Assembly: GCA_001689495.1 (NCBI GenBank)
Contig: LUJS01000043.1
Location: forward strand, 29,328 to 93,327
Source of the DNA: Bacteroidales bacterium M8
Lineage (GTDB): Bacteria; Bacteroidota; Bacteroidia; Bacteroidales; Muribaculaceae
DNA: 64,000 nucleotides
Reading direction: 5' to 3'
The notes under the pieces are model-generated. The model had not been told where the DNA came from. It saw only the letters and a list, made by a program, of their open reading frames with translations, and searched no databases. A program made the position numbers and the translations under genes. Below are positions 22,639 through 31,492 of the stretch, piece after piece (the stretch's first letter is position 1; every line of letters starts with the position of its first letter).

Positions 22639-24153
22639 TTAGAGTGTCACGCCGTTCTTGAAGATGGCAATCTCGTGGATGCCCGACTTCTCGGAGTTGA
22701 CAAGCTCGCCGCTTGCCACGCGGAGCACGTATGCTGTGAAGTCTGCGACGACATCCTTCATCTCCTTGTCCTCGACGAGGACGCCGGCGTTGAAGTCGAT
22801 CCACGTGGGCTTGCGTGTGGCCAGACCGGTGTTGGTCGACACCTTCATCGTGGGCACGAACGTGCCGAAGGGGGTGCCGCGTCCGGTGGTGAAGAGCACC
22901 ATCTGGCAGCCTGCGGCGGCGAGGGCAGTCGAGGCCACGAGGTCGTTGCCGGGAGCCGAGAGCAGGTTGAGGCCGTGGTTGTGGATGCGCTCGCCATATT
23001 CGAGCACGCCGAACACGGGGCTCTTGCCCGACTTCTGGGTGCAGCCGAGGGCCTTTTCCTCGAGGGTCGAGATGCCGCCGGCCTTGTTGCCGGGCGAGGG
23101 GTTCTCGCCTACGGGCTCGCCGTGGCTCAGGAAGTATTCCTTGAAGTTGTTGATCAGCGAGATGGTCGATCCGAGCAGCTCGGGCGACGAGCAGCGCTCC
23201 ATCAGGATGGTCTCGGCGCCAAACATCTCGGGCACCTCGGTCAGCACCGTCGTGCCGCCCTCTACGTCGCAGAGCCAGTCTGAGAACTCGCCCAGCAGGG
23301 GGTTGGCGGTGATGCCCGAGAATCCGTCAGAGCCGCCGCACTTCAGGCCGATGCGCAGCTTGGACGCGGGCTGGGTGGTGCGCACGCACTTGCGGGCGTT
23401 CTCATAGAGCTCGGTCAGCACCTTCACGCCATACTCGACCTCGTCGCCCTCGACTTCCTGACACACCATGAACTTGACGCGGTCGCGGTCATAGTCGCCG
23501 CAGAACTCCTCGAAGACTCTGGGCTGGTTGTTCTCGCAGCCGAGGCCCACGACGAGTATGCCGCCGGCGTTGGGGTGGTGCACCATGTCGCGGAGTATCT
23601 TCTTGGTGTTCTCGTGGTCGTCGCCAAGCTGCGAGCAGCCATAGTTGTGGGGGAATCCGAAGATGCCGTCCACGCCCTTGGCGCCGGTCTCGGCGTTGAC
23701 GCGGTCCACGATCTGCTTGACGATGCCGTTGACGCAGCCTACGGTGGGGATTACCCATATCTCGTTGCGGATGCCCACCTGACCGTCGGCGCGCTCGAAG
23801 CCCTCGAAAGTGGCCTCGGCGCCCTTGAGGCCCGAGCCGGGAGCGGCGGGGTTGGCGTCCTTGATGCTGATGTCCGAGTAGTCGAGCTGACCTGCAAGGT
23901 TGGTCTTGATGTCGTTGTGGTCGAGGAATGCGCCCTTGGCCACGGCATGGCGCGTGTGGCCGATGGGGAATCCGTATTTGATCACGTTCTCGCCCTCGGC
24001 CAGATCGCGCAGGGCAAACTTGTGGCCTGCGGGGATGTCGCTCACGAGGGTTATGTCACCGACGGAGTCGACGGTGACAACCGTCCCCTTGGACAGGGGA
24101 TTGATTGCCACCGCGACGTTGTCCGCGGGATTGATCTTGATAAAGTCCTTCAT
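22639..24153 (-). CDS. uxaA: Altronate dehydratase UxaA
   Basis: Cytoplasmic iron-dependent lyase turning D-altronate into 2-keto-3-deoxygluconate. N-terminal SAF-type domain (about 1-95, with IPAGHKFALRDLAEGENVIKYG and IGHTRHAVAKG) joined to the large UxaA/GarD domain (from about 105: GFERADGQVGIRNEIWVIPTVGCVN, FPHNYGCSQLGDDH, GLGCENNQ, LKCGGSDGFSGITANP, CSSPELLGS), with the conserved cysteines expected for the metal site. Length 504 is usual for the fused form. The gap to uxaB is ten bases. Kinase and aldolase for the product are not in this window. Confidence 0.97.
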   Translation of the reverse strand: MKDFIKINPADNVAVAINPLSKGTVVTVDSVGDITLVSDIPAGHKFALRDLAEGENVIKYGFPIGHTRHAVAKGAFLDHNDIKTNLAGQLDYSDISIKDANPAAPGSGLKGAEATFEGFERADGQVGIRNEIWVIPTVGCVNGIVKQIVDRVNAETGAKGVDGIFGFPHNYGCSQLGDDHENTKKILRDMVHHPNAGGILVVGLGCENNQPRVFEEFCGDYDRDRVKFMVCQEVEGDEVEYGVKVLTELYENARKCVRTTQPASKLRIGLKCGGSDGFSGITANPLLGEFSDWLCDVEGGTTVLTEVPEMFGAETILMERCSSPELLGSTISLINNFKEYFLSHGEPVGENPSPGNKAGGISTLEEKALGCTQKSGKSPVFGVLEYGERIHNHGLNLLSAPGNDLVASTALAAAGCQMVLFTTGRGTPFGTFVPTMKVSTNTGLATRKPTWIDFNAGVLVEDKEMKDVVADFTAYVLRVASGELVNSEKSGIHEIAIFKNGVTL

Positions 24154-24163
24154 CCGTAGGGGA

Positions 24164-25651
24164 TTATGCTTCTACGACTTCCTTGACGGTCTCGAGCATG
24201 CCCTTCTTCTGGATCTCGTCGAGATAGTAGGTGACGAGGTCGGTGAGGCCGGGAACCTCGTTGAGGTCGCCCTGAACGCCCCAGATGAGGTCCTTGGCTG
24301 CGAGGACGCCCTCGGCCACCTTGCGGGTGTCGCCTGTAGCCCAGAGCTCGGCGAGCAGGTCCATAATCTTCTTGTCGTCGTTGGGCACGATTTCGGTGCC
24401 GTCCTCGCGCTTGCCGCCCTTATAGTAGGTGATGAGGGCTGCGAGACCGAGCACGAGACCCTTGGGCAGCTCGCCCTTGCGCTCGAGATATGTCTTGAGG
24501 CCGGGAAGGTCGCGGGTCTGGAACTTGGGGAACGAGTTGAGCATGATCGAGGTGACCTGATGGTCGACGTAGGGGTTGTTGAAGCGCTCCAGAACGTCCG
24601 AGGCAAACTTCTTGAGCTCGTCCATGGGGAGGTTGAGGGTCTCCATGAGCTCCTCGAACTGCACCTTGTGGATGTACTTGCCGATGACGGGGTGGTTGCA
24701 GGCATCGCGCACGATGTTGACGCCGCTCAGGAATGCCACGGGCGACAGCACTGTGTGCGGGCCGTTGAGCAGGGTCACCTTTCTTTCGTGATAGGGAGCC
24801 TCGGAGTCGGTGATGAGCACGTGCAGGCCGGCCTTCTCGGCGGGGAACTCGGCACGGAGCTCGTCGAGGGTCATGTTCGAGGCGCGCTCGATGACCCAGA
24901 GGTGGAATGCCTCGCCCTGTACCACGATGTTGTCCTTGTAGCCGAGCTTCTCCTGAATGTCGGCGATCTCCTTGCGGGGGAATCCGGGGACGATGCGGTC
25001 TACGAGCGTAGAGCATACGTAGTTGTGCTCGAGGAACCATGCGCGGAATCCCTCATAGTCGCTGCCGAGCTCCTCTTTCCAGAGGTCGATGTACTTGGTG
25101 ATGCACTCCTTGAGGTGATGTCCGTTCTCGAAGATGAGCTCGCAGGGCATGATGATGAAGCCCTTGTCGGCAGCACCGTTGAATGTCTTGTAGCGGTGAT
25201 AGAGCAGCTGTGTCAGCTTGCCGGGATATGAAGAGGCGGGACGGTCGGCCAGCTTGCAGGCGGGGTCGAATGTGATGCCGGCCTCGGTGGTGTTCGAGAT
25301 GACGAAGCGCATCTCGGGCTGGTCGGCCAGCGCGAGGAATGCGTCGGTCTGGGTGAAGGGGCTGATGCCGCGGCTGATGACGTCCACTCGGGTGAACGAG
25401 TTGATGACCTCACCCTCGAGACGGCCCTGAAGGTTGACATGGTACAGGCAGTCCTGACCCTCGAGCAGCTGCATCACGAATGCGTCGGGCGTACCCTGAA
25501 CAACGACTACGGACGAGTTGAAGTCTGTCTTGTCGTTCATGTTCTTGATGATCCAGTCCACGAATGCGCGGAGGAAGTTACCCTCGCCGAACTGGATGAT
25601 TCTTTCGGGTGCAACTGCCTTGGGGGCAGTGAGTTTGTTTAAGGCTTTCAT
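24164..25651 (-). CDS. uxaB: Tagaturonate reductase UxaB
   Basis: Cytoplasmic NADH-dependent dehydrogenase of the mannitol dehydrogenase family: D-tagaturonate to D-altronate. Signs are IIQFGEGNFLRAFVDWII at the nucleotide-binding N-terminus, VISNTTEAGITFDP, LTQLLYHRYK, MPCELIFENGHHLKECI with the family's Asn-Gly pair, and the C-terminal helical block KVTLLNGPHTVLSPVAFLSG carrying the Lys and His of the active site (K-xx-xLNGxHT). Length 495 is normal. It lies between the pectin esterase and uxaA, all closely spaced. Confidence 0.96.
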   Translation of the reverse strand: MKALNKLTAPKAVAPERIIQFGEGNFLRAFVDWIIKNMNDKTDFNSSVVVVQGTPDAFVMQLLEGQDCLYHVNLQGRLEGEVINSFTRVDVISRGISPFTQTDAFLALADQPEMRFVISNTTEAGITFDPACKLADRPASSYPGKLTQLLYHRYKTFNGAADKGFIIMPCELIFENGHHLKECITKYIDLWKEELGSDYEGFRAWFLEHNYVCSTLVDRIVPGFPRKEIADIQEKLGYKDNIVVQGEAFHLWVIERASNMTLDELRAEFPAEKAGLHVLITDSEAPYHERKVTLLNGPHTVLSPVAFLSGVNIVRDACNHPVIGKYIHKVQFEELMETLNLPMDELKKFASDVLERFNNPYVDHQVTSIMLNSFPKFQTRDLPGLKTYLERKGELPKGLVLGLAALITYYKGGKREDGTEIVPNDDKKIMDLLAELWATGDTRKVAEGVLAAKDLIWGVQGDLNEVPGLTDLVTYYLDEIQKKGMLETVKEVVEA

Positions 25652-25690
25652 TTTGTTTTACGTTATGTTTTGTTTCGGTTTAGATTCGTG

Positions 25691-26659
25691 TCATTTGGCC
25701 GGCTTCCAGTCTGTCGAGTGGCTGAATACCTTGTCGAGATCGGTCAGGGCTGCCGCAGTCTGCGCGTCGGGATTCGATGCCCACTGCACGCGCCCCTGTG
25801 CCTGTGCGCCGGGGCCCTTCGAGCCATACTCGCCATAGCGGGCGGTCTTCTCGTTGTCTGCGTTGTTCCAGTTGTGCCATCCCTCGGGGCGTATGTGCGA
25901 GCCCATCTCGCAGTTGATGAACATGGTGTGGGCATAGGGGCGCCACGGGCGGCCCAGATATACCTTCTTCACGTCGTCGGCTGCCGTAAGCCTGCATCCG
26001 TCAAAGACATAGCCCACGGCCACGTCCTCGGGTGTCGAGGCGGCGGTGATGTAGCTGTCGCGCTTGGAGTGGATGGTGCATCCCTTGAAGTAGGCCGTCG
26101 CGGGGCCGAAGATGAAGTCCGTAGTGCCCTCGATGTAACAGTTGTCGAAGAGCAGGCGGGTGTTCTTGCCGCCGGTGAAGACGGTGTCCTGATTGCCCAG
26201 AAAACGGCAGTTTGAGAAGTGCAGCTTGTCGCCTTCGGTGTGCAGCGCCACGGCCTGTCCGAGCTGCGGGGCGTTGTTCTCGATGGTCAAGTTCTTGAAA
26301 GTCACCTCCGAGGCATCGACCTTGACGGTATATGTGCGGAACGTGCCCATGTTGTCGATGTTGGCGTGGTGGTCGTTGGTGATGATGGTGCCTTCGGCCG
26401 ACGCGCCCTCGAACACGACATTCTTGAGCCACGAGGGGATGACGATCTTCTCCTTATATATACCGTCTGCGATATGCACGGTGACGGTATAGTCCATGTA
26501 TGCACGGATACCCTCGAGGGCCTCGGTCACGGTGGCATAGTCGCCCGATCCGTCCTGAGCCACGAAGATGTCGTGCTTCCACTTGTCTGCACCCGAGGCC
26601 GACACTGCCATGAGCAGTGCGGCCACGAGTGTCAGCATTTTAGCTTTTATTGGTGTCAT
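25691..26659 (-). CDS. Pectin methylesterase, CE8 (322 aa)
   Basis: Exported esterase removing methyl groups from homogalacturonan so that polygalacturonases can act. Signal peptide about 1-23 (two further Met codons near the start are possible starts). Right-handed beta-helix with all CE8 hallmarks: GQAVAL (Gln135), QDTVF (Asp158, acid/base), DFIFG (Asp181, nucleophile) and LGRPW (Arg237). A C-terminal segment has the usual W-------R--EY. Second gene of the operon, 18 bases after GH43 and 39 before uxaB. A second, divergent CE8 enzyme is at 59536-60831. Confidence 0.95.
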   Translation of the reverse strand: MTPIKAKMLTLVAALLMAVSASGADKWKHDIFVAQDGSGDYATVTEALEGIRAYMDYTVTVHIADGIYKEKIVIPSWLKNVVFEGASAEGTIITNDHHANIDNMGTFRTYTVKVDASEVTFKNLTIENNAPQLGQAVALHTEGDKLHFSNCRFLGNQDTVFTGGKNTRLLFDNCYIEGTTDFIFGPATAYFKGCTIHSKRDSYITAASTPEDVAVGYVFDGCRLTAADDVKKVYLGRPWRPYAHTMFINCEMGSHIRPEGWHNWNNADNEKTARYGEYGSKGPGAQAQGRVQWASNPDAQTAAALTDLDKVFSHSTDWKPAK

Positions 26660-26677
26660 TAGCTGATATTCAGATTG

Positions 26678-28363
26678 TTATTTCGTAATACGGAACCAGT
26701 CTACGTCAAGCCATCCGCAGTCGTTGCTTACCCACGGACGCGAGCAGAACAGACCCACCTTGGCGCCGATCCAGTGGCCCTCGGTTATCTGGAGGGGCTG
26801 GCCGAAGTCGGTGAACTTCTTGCCGTCGAGGCTGTATGAGAATGTTGCCTCGCACTTGTAGTCGGGCTTCTTGACGGGCTTCTTCTCGCCGGTATATCTC
26901 ACCTTGACGCGCAGGTAGAGGTCCTTGCCCGATTCGAGCTTGATCGACTCGCCTACCTCCTGCTTGCCACCCTTGTTGGCCTTTTTGCCGTGGATGTCAA
27001 CCAGATAGATGCCGTCGGCGCGGCTCTCGAGGGCCAGCGCGCCATAATTGTAGCCCATCACGGTGATGCCTGCCACCTCGCCGGCCTGTATCTTGCCGTC
27101 CTTCTCGCGGGGCCGGAAATCGACCTTGGCAGTCGCGGTGAAGTTGCGTGCGGGGAACTTCTGCAGCAGCATGTTGGGCATGTCATAGAGACGCTCGGCG
27201 CCGGGGGTGTTGACCGAGAAGAGGCGCAGCTTGGATGCCTTGGCGTCGGTGAAATACCACAGGGCCGAGGGGTTGCCCTTCCACTGCCACTGCAGGCCCA
27301 GCGAATTTGCGTCAAACTCGTCGCTCTCGGCGGGAGTGGCCTTGTCGTATGTCTTGCCCACGTTGGGTTTCTTGTATTTCTTTACAGGAGTGCCGCGGCC
27401 GTCGCCGTCGGGGTCAACGCCGATGACGGGGAAACCGTCCTCGTTCCACTTCATGGGCTGCAGGTGCACCACGCGGCCATAGGGGCCCTTGTCTTGGAAG
27501 TGCAGGAACCAGTGCTCCTTGCCGTCGGGGGTGTCTACCCACGCGCCCTGATGGGGGCCGTTGGTGTCGGTGTCGCCCTGCTCCATCACGTTGCGCTCCT
27601 CATAGGGGCCCCATGGGCTCTTCGAGCGCATCACCTCCTGCCATCCGGTGGCCACGCCGCCCGACGGAGAGAATATCCAGTACCATCCGTCGCGCTTGTA
27701 CATCTTGGCACCCTCGATGGTGGGGTTGTCGACGTGTCCGTCATATATGATGCGGTCCTGACCGATGGTCGACTTGCCGTCGGGGGTCATCTCGATCATG
27801 CCGATGATGCTCTTGTTGCCGGCGCGGCTGCCTGCATAGCCGTGGGCTATGTATGCCTTGCCGTCCTCGTCCCAGAAGGGGCAGGTGTCGATGATGCCCT
27901 TGGCCTTGTGCACGTGCACCAGAGGCTCCCACGGACCTGCGGGATTCTTGGTCTTGGTCATGAAGATGCCCAGATCGGGGTCGCCGTAATAGATATAGAA
28001 CTCGCCGTTGTGATAGCGTATCGAGGGAGCCCACACCGCGTTGCCGTGGCTGGGATCGGGCGCAGACTGTGCATATTCGGGCATCTCGGCGATGGCGTGG
28101 CCGATGAGTGTCCAGTTCACGAGGTCCTTGGAGTGGAGTATGGGCAGGCCGGGGATGTCGCAGAAGCTCGATGCGGTCATATAATAGTCATCGCCCACGC
28201 GCACGACATCGGGGTCCGAATAGTCTGCGTCGATGACAGGGTTCTGATACTGGCCGTTGCCCAGATCGGGCACCCAGACTTCCGAGAGTTTGTTGCCTGC
28301 CTGTGCGGCTACTGATGCAGAGGCGGCAAGAGCCAGAAGTGTAAGGCGGGATAAGAGATTCAT
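26678..28363 (-). CDS. GH43 glycosidase with C-terminal beta-sandwich (561 aa)
   Basis: Secreted or periplasmic inverting enzyme of GH43, probably xylosidase or arabinofuranosidase acting on pectin side chains. Signal peptide 1-22. Five-bladed propeller about 35-330 with base Asp50 (YSDPD), modulator Asp159 (IIDTCPF) and acid Glu217 (PTIEGAK). The C-terminal half (about 350-560, FTATAKVDFRPREKDGKIQAGEVAGI, WIGAKVGLFC) is the concanavalin-like sandwich found in subfamilies 10-12. First gene of the operon that ends at exuT; a TAACTTTG box lies at 28432-28439 with a leader of about 60 bases. Exact linkage specificity cannot be read from sequence. Confidence 0.93.
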   Translation of the reverse strand: MNLLSRLTLLALAASASVAAQAGNKLSEVWVPDLGNGQYQNPVIDADYSDPDVVRVGDDYYMTASSFCDIPGLPILHSKDLVNWTLIGHAIAEMPEYAQSAPDPSHGNAVWAPSIRYHNGEFYIYYGDPDLGIFMTKTKNPAGPWEPLVHVHKAKGIIDTCPFWDEDGKAYIAHGYAGSRAGNKSIIGMIEMTPDGKSTIGQDRIIYDGHVDNPTIEGAKMYKRDGWYWIFSPSGGVATGWQEVMRSKSPWGPYEERNVMEQGDTDTNGPHQGAWVDTPDGKEHWFLHFQDKGPYGRVVHLQPMKWNEDGFPVIGVDPDGDGRGTPVKKYKKPNVGKTYDKATPAESDEFDANSLGLQWQWKGNPSALWYFTDAKASKLRLFSVNTPGAERLYDMPNMLLQKFPARNFTATAKVDFRPREKDGKIQAGEVAGITVMGYNYGALALESRADGIYLVDIHGKKANKGGKQEVGESIKLESGKDLYLRVKVRYTGEKKPVKKPDYKCEATFSYSLDGKKFTDFGQPLQITEGHWIGAKVGLFCSRPWVSNDCGWLDVDWFRITK

Positions 28364-28431
28364 ATATTTAATTTAAGGTGTAGTTCTGATGATTAAGGAT
28401 TCGGTTACGGCCCGAAACTATAAATTGTGTC

Positions 28432-28439
28432 CAAAGTTA
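28432..28439 (-). promoter_or_regulatory. Promoter -7 box of the GH43-CE8-uxaBAC-exuT operon
   Basis: TAACTTTG on the minus strand 68 bases before the GH43 start; -33 TTTG is not obvious, as would fit an activator-dependent promoter. Confidence 0.6.
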
Positions 28440-28533
28440 CGAAAATTCCCCCGAAATCTAATCAATATTAACGGTGAAAAAATCAAAAAACCTTCAAAAA
28501 GGTCACCTTACGTCACTTTCCAAAACAAGAAAA

Positions 28534-28557
28534 GCCCTCGCCTTGTGGGGCGGGGGC
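28534..28557 (-). terminator. Terminator of the GH28-GH105 gene
   Basis: Arms 28534-28542 and 28549-28557 pair at 8 of 9 positions; on the minus strand the stem is followed by TTTTC. It separates the fusion gene from the GH43 operon promoter. Confidence 0.75.
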
Positions 28558-28580
28558 TGTGTGGGGGTGGGGGAGGGAGG

Positions 28581-31103
28581 TTAGCGGCGCTCCATCTCGA
28601 GGCAGGCGTTGATGTAGGGACCTACGCCCTTGCAGTCGTTCTCGATGATGGGCTCCGAGAGATAATACTCGAACGAGCCGTCGCGGCGATTCTTGCCGCC
28701 GAGGCCGCCCACGGCGCAGCAGTTGAGCAGCGACAGGGTGCCGTCCTTGTCCTCGCGCACGAGGTGCTTCTGCATGCCGTTCCATCCGGTCAGGGCTGCC
28801 TGCAGGTAGCTGTCGTCAAGCAGGCCCATGCGCACGCCGCGCAGCAGCGAGTAGACGTACATGGCCGTGGCAGTGCCCTCGAGGTAGTTGCCCTCGCGGC
28901 CGGGCTGGTCGAGTACTTGGAACCAGCATCCGCTCTTGGTGTCTTGGAACTTGACAACGCCGTCGGCCAGCGACTTGAGCAGCTTGACCAGCTCGGGGCG
29001 GTTGGGGTTGTCGGCGGGCATCTCCTCGAGCACGTCGAGCAGTGCCATGAATATCCAGCCCTGAGCGCGGGCCCATGCGTGGGCCGACTGTCCGGTCTCC
29101 TTGTCGCACCAGAACTGCTCCTTGCTCTCGTCCCATGCGTGACGGTAGAGTCCGGTCTTGGGGTCGTAAGTGTGCTTGGCCACGGTGAGGAACTGGTTGG
29201 CGATGTTGTCCCACTCCTTGGCCTGCTCGTCGGCGCTCAGATAGCGCTTGGCATACTTGGCGCTGAAGGGCTCGGCCATGAACAGGCCGTCGAGCCACAT
29301 CTGGTGGGGATATACCTTCTTGTGCCAGTATCCGCCGTCGGCGGTCTTGGGCTGGCCCTTGAGCTGCTCGTGCAGGGTCTTCATGGCGGTCATGTACTTC
29401 TCGTCGCCGGTGCGGTCGTATGCCACCATCAGCAGGGTGCCGTTCTTGACCTGATCGAGGTTATAGTCGGCGATCTTGTATGTCTTGATGGTGCCGTCGG
29501 GGTTGACGAGGGAGTCGACATACGAGATGGCATAGTCCTCGATGTTCTTGTCGCCATAGCGGTTGGCCACGTTGACGAATGCGTCGAGCTCGGTGCCCAC
29601 GGCGTATGTCCACTTCAGGCCCTTCTGGCCGTCGAGGCGCACGCTCTGGGGATTGCGCTTCATCTCAGACATCACCATGCGCTGCGACAGCGGGGCGTGC
29701 TCGTTGACCAGCTTGCCGTTGATGTACGTGTTGGCGATGATGAGGTTCTTGACCAGACCCTCTATCGAGTTGCCGTCCTTCTTCACGCCGTCAAAGTGAC
29801 AGTCTATCACCTCGATGTTGCGGATGTTGCAGAGGTCCTCGAATCCTTCGATCTTGATGCCGTACTCGCTCTCCTTGCAGGTGATGTTCTGCAGGTAGAC
29901 GTTCTGTACCACGGGGGGATACGAGTGGTCGCAGGCCTCCTTGCGCTCGTAGATGAGGTTTATCTTGAGCACGGCCTCCTTGCACTGGCCCACCTCGATG
30001 TTGCGCACGTATATGTCCTCGATGACGCCGCTGCGGCACGAGTTGGTCTTGATGCGCACCACGCGGTCCAGATCGGGCGAGTCCATCACGCAGTTCTCGG
30101 CAAATAGGTTCTTGAATCCGCCCGAGATCTCCGAGCCGACGACGATGCCGCCGTGGCCGTTCTTCATGCGGCAGTTGCGCACGATGACGTTCTCGGTGGG
30201 GCGGGCTGCCACGATGCCGTCGCGGTTGCGGCCGCTCTTGATGGCGATGCAGTCGTCGCCTGTGTCAAAGAAGCAGTCCTCGATCAGCACGTCCTTGCAC
30301 GACTCGGGGTCGCAGCCGTCGCCGTTGGGGCCGTCGTTCTGTATGTGCACGCCTTTGACGGTGAGATTTTCGCAGAACAGGGGGTGTATCACCCAGAACG
30401 GCGAGCGCAGCAGGGTCACGTCCTCGATCAGCACGTTCTTGCAGTCGACGAAGTTCACGAGCTGCGGGCGCATGCCGTATCCGTCGCCCATCTGGCGCTT
30501 CTCCACGGGCACGCCGTTTTCGTTCCACTCCTGCAGCAGGGGGCGGCCAATCTTCTGGGTGGCGATGGGCTCGGTGCCTGTGTAGTCGTGACCTTTCTTG
30601 GCGCTCATGCCCCACCAGTTCGAGTTGTCGGCCTGGCCGTCAAGCGTGCCCTTGCCGGTCAGGGCGATGTTGGTGGCGCCGTTGGCATAGACGAGGGGCT
30701 GATAGTTGTAGCAGTCCATGCCCTCCCAGCGGGTGCGCACCACGGGATATTGCGACGGGTCTGTGGTGAAGAGCAGCGTGGCGCCCTCCTCGAGGTGCAG
30801 GTTCACGTTGTCCTTGAGCGTGATGGGGCCGGTGAGCCACTGTCCCTTGGGGATGATGACGCGGCCGCCGCCCTCGCGCGAGCACAGGTCGATGGTCTTG
30901 TTGATGAGTTCGGTGTAGAGGAATCCCTTGGTCTTGGATTTTTTGCCGTAGTCAAACAGCTTGTAGTCCTTGTCGCGGAACTGCGGGGCCTTGATCCGCG
31001 ATTCGATCTGCGGATACACCTGTTCCCACGCTTCCTGCGGAGTGGTGGCTAAGGCCGTTGCCGCTACCCAGAGGGCCAGCAGCAGGGTCGAGATTTTCTT
31101 CAT
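28581..31103 (-). CDS. Pectinase fusion: GH28 polygalacturonase + GH105 unsaturated glycuronyl hydrolase (840 aa)
   Basis: Exported two-domain enzyme. Signal peptide 1-19. Residues about 45-460 are a GH28 beta-helix with Asp262 (NGDGCD), Asp283-Asp284 (TGDDC), His317 (GHGG) and the RIK motif. Residues about 490-838 are a GH105 (alpha/alpha)6 barrel with HQMWLDGLFM (Asp605), AWARAQGW and GTATAMYVYSLLRG. The first half cuts the galacturonan or RG backbone by hydrolysis, the second removes unsaturated uronate ends left by lyases, so one polypeptide would clear both saturated and unsaturated ends. Monocistronic: terminator at 28534 and a full promoter at 31178-31210, divergent from susC. Both active sites look intact. 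Confidence 0.93.
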   Translation of the reverse strand: MKKISTLLLALWVAATALATTPQEAWEQVYPQIESRIKAPQFRDKDYKLFDYGKKSKTKGFLYTELINKTIDLCSREGGGRVIIPKGQWLTGPITLKDNVNLHLEEGATLLFTTDPSQYPVVRTRWEGMDCYNYQPLVYANGATNIALTGKGTLDGQADNSNWWGMSAKKGHDYTGTEPIATQKIGRPLLQEWNENGVPVEKRQMGDGYGMRPQLVNFVDCKNVLIEDVTLLRSPFWVIHPLFCENLTVKGVHIQNDGPNGDGCDPESCKDVLIEDCFFDTGDDCIAIKSGRNRDGIVAARPTENVIVRNCRMKNGHGGIVVGSEISGGFKNLFAENCVMDSPDLDRVVRIKTNSCRSGVIEDIYVRNIEVGQCKEAVLKINLIYERKEACDHSYPPVVQNVYLQNITCKESEYGIKIEGFEDLCNIRNIEVIDCHFDGVKKDGNSIEGLVKNLIIANTYINGKLVNEHAPLSQRMVMSEMKRNPQSVRLDGQKGLKWTYAVGTELDAFVNVANRYGDKNIEDYAISYVDSLVNPDGTIKTYKIADYNLDQVKNGTLLMVAYDRTGDEKYMTAMKTLHEQLKGQPKTADGGYWHKKVYPHQMWLDGLFMAEPFSAKYAKRYLSADEQAKEWDNIANQFLTVAKHTYDPKTGLYRHAWDESKEQFWCDKETGQSAHAWARAQGWIFMALLDVLEEMPADNPNRPELVKLLKSLADGVVKFQDTKSGCWFQVLDQPGREGNYLEGTATAMYVYSLLRGVRMGLLDDSYLQAALTGWNGMQKHLVREDKDGTLSLLNCCAVGGLGGKNRRDGSFEYYLSEPIIENDCKGVGPYINACLEMERR

Positions 31104-31177
31104 GGTTTTTTGTGTATATAATATATGTATTCAGGCTAAAACAGCGTCGCCGACTGGGTGTTGGCTCATCGGCTGCA

Positions 31178-31210
31178 CAAAGTTACGAACGATTGACCCA
31201 ATAGGCCAAA
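31178..31210 (-). promoter_or_regulatory. Promoter of the GH28-GH105 gene
   Basis: Minus strand TTTG (31207-31210), 21 bases, TAACTTTG (31178-31185); leader about 70 bases. Part of the 389-base divergent region 31104-31492 that has no gene. Confidence 0.75.
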
Positions 31211-31247
31211 AAAAGCGTTAAAATTCTTAGTTATTTTTTGTTAACCC

Positions 31248-31278
31248 TTTGTGGTTTCGGAAATTTTTATTACTTTTG
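31248..31278 (+). promoter_or_regulatory. Promoter of the susC-susD operon, with long leader
   Basis: TTTG (31248-31251), exactly 19 bases, TACTTTTG (31271-31278). The predicted leader to the susC ATG is about 205 bases, AC-rich, and contains CATACACCCT twice in close succession near its 5' end. Confidence 0.82.
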
Positions 31279-31492
31279 TATTGAAAATTGCTGACATACA
31301 CCCTCTGTTCATACACCCTATTACAATAAGGTCGTGAGAGCGTGTGCCAACTTTTTGACTGCCAATAATCTATACCGTAAAACAAAACCATTTTCAAACA
31401 CGAAGACCAAACCAAAATCGAACAAACAACCAATCAAAGCTCAATACGAAAGAATTGCATGAAAAAAAATCTTATTTATCAACTGACAAAAC

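Noticed and set aside
26990..30107. Long plus-strand frames opposite GH43 and GH28-GH105
   Set aside because: Low-complexity Leu/Val/Gly shadows of well supported genes on the other strand.
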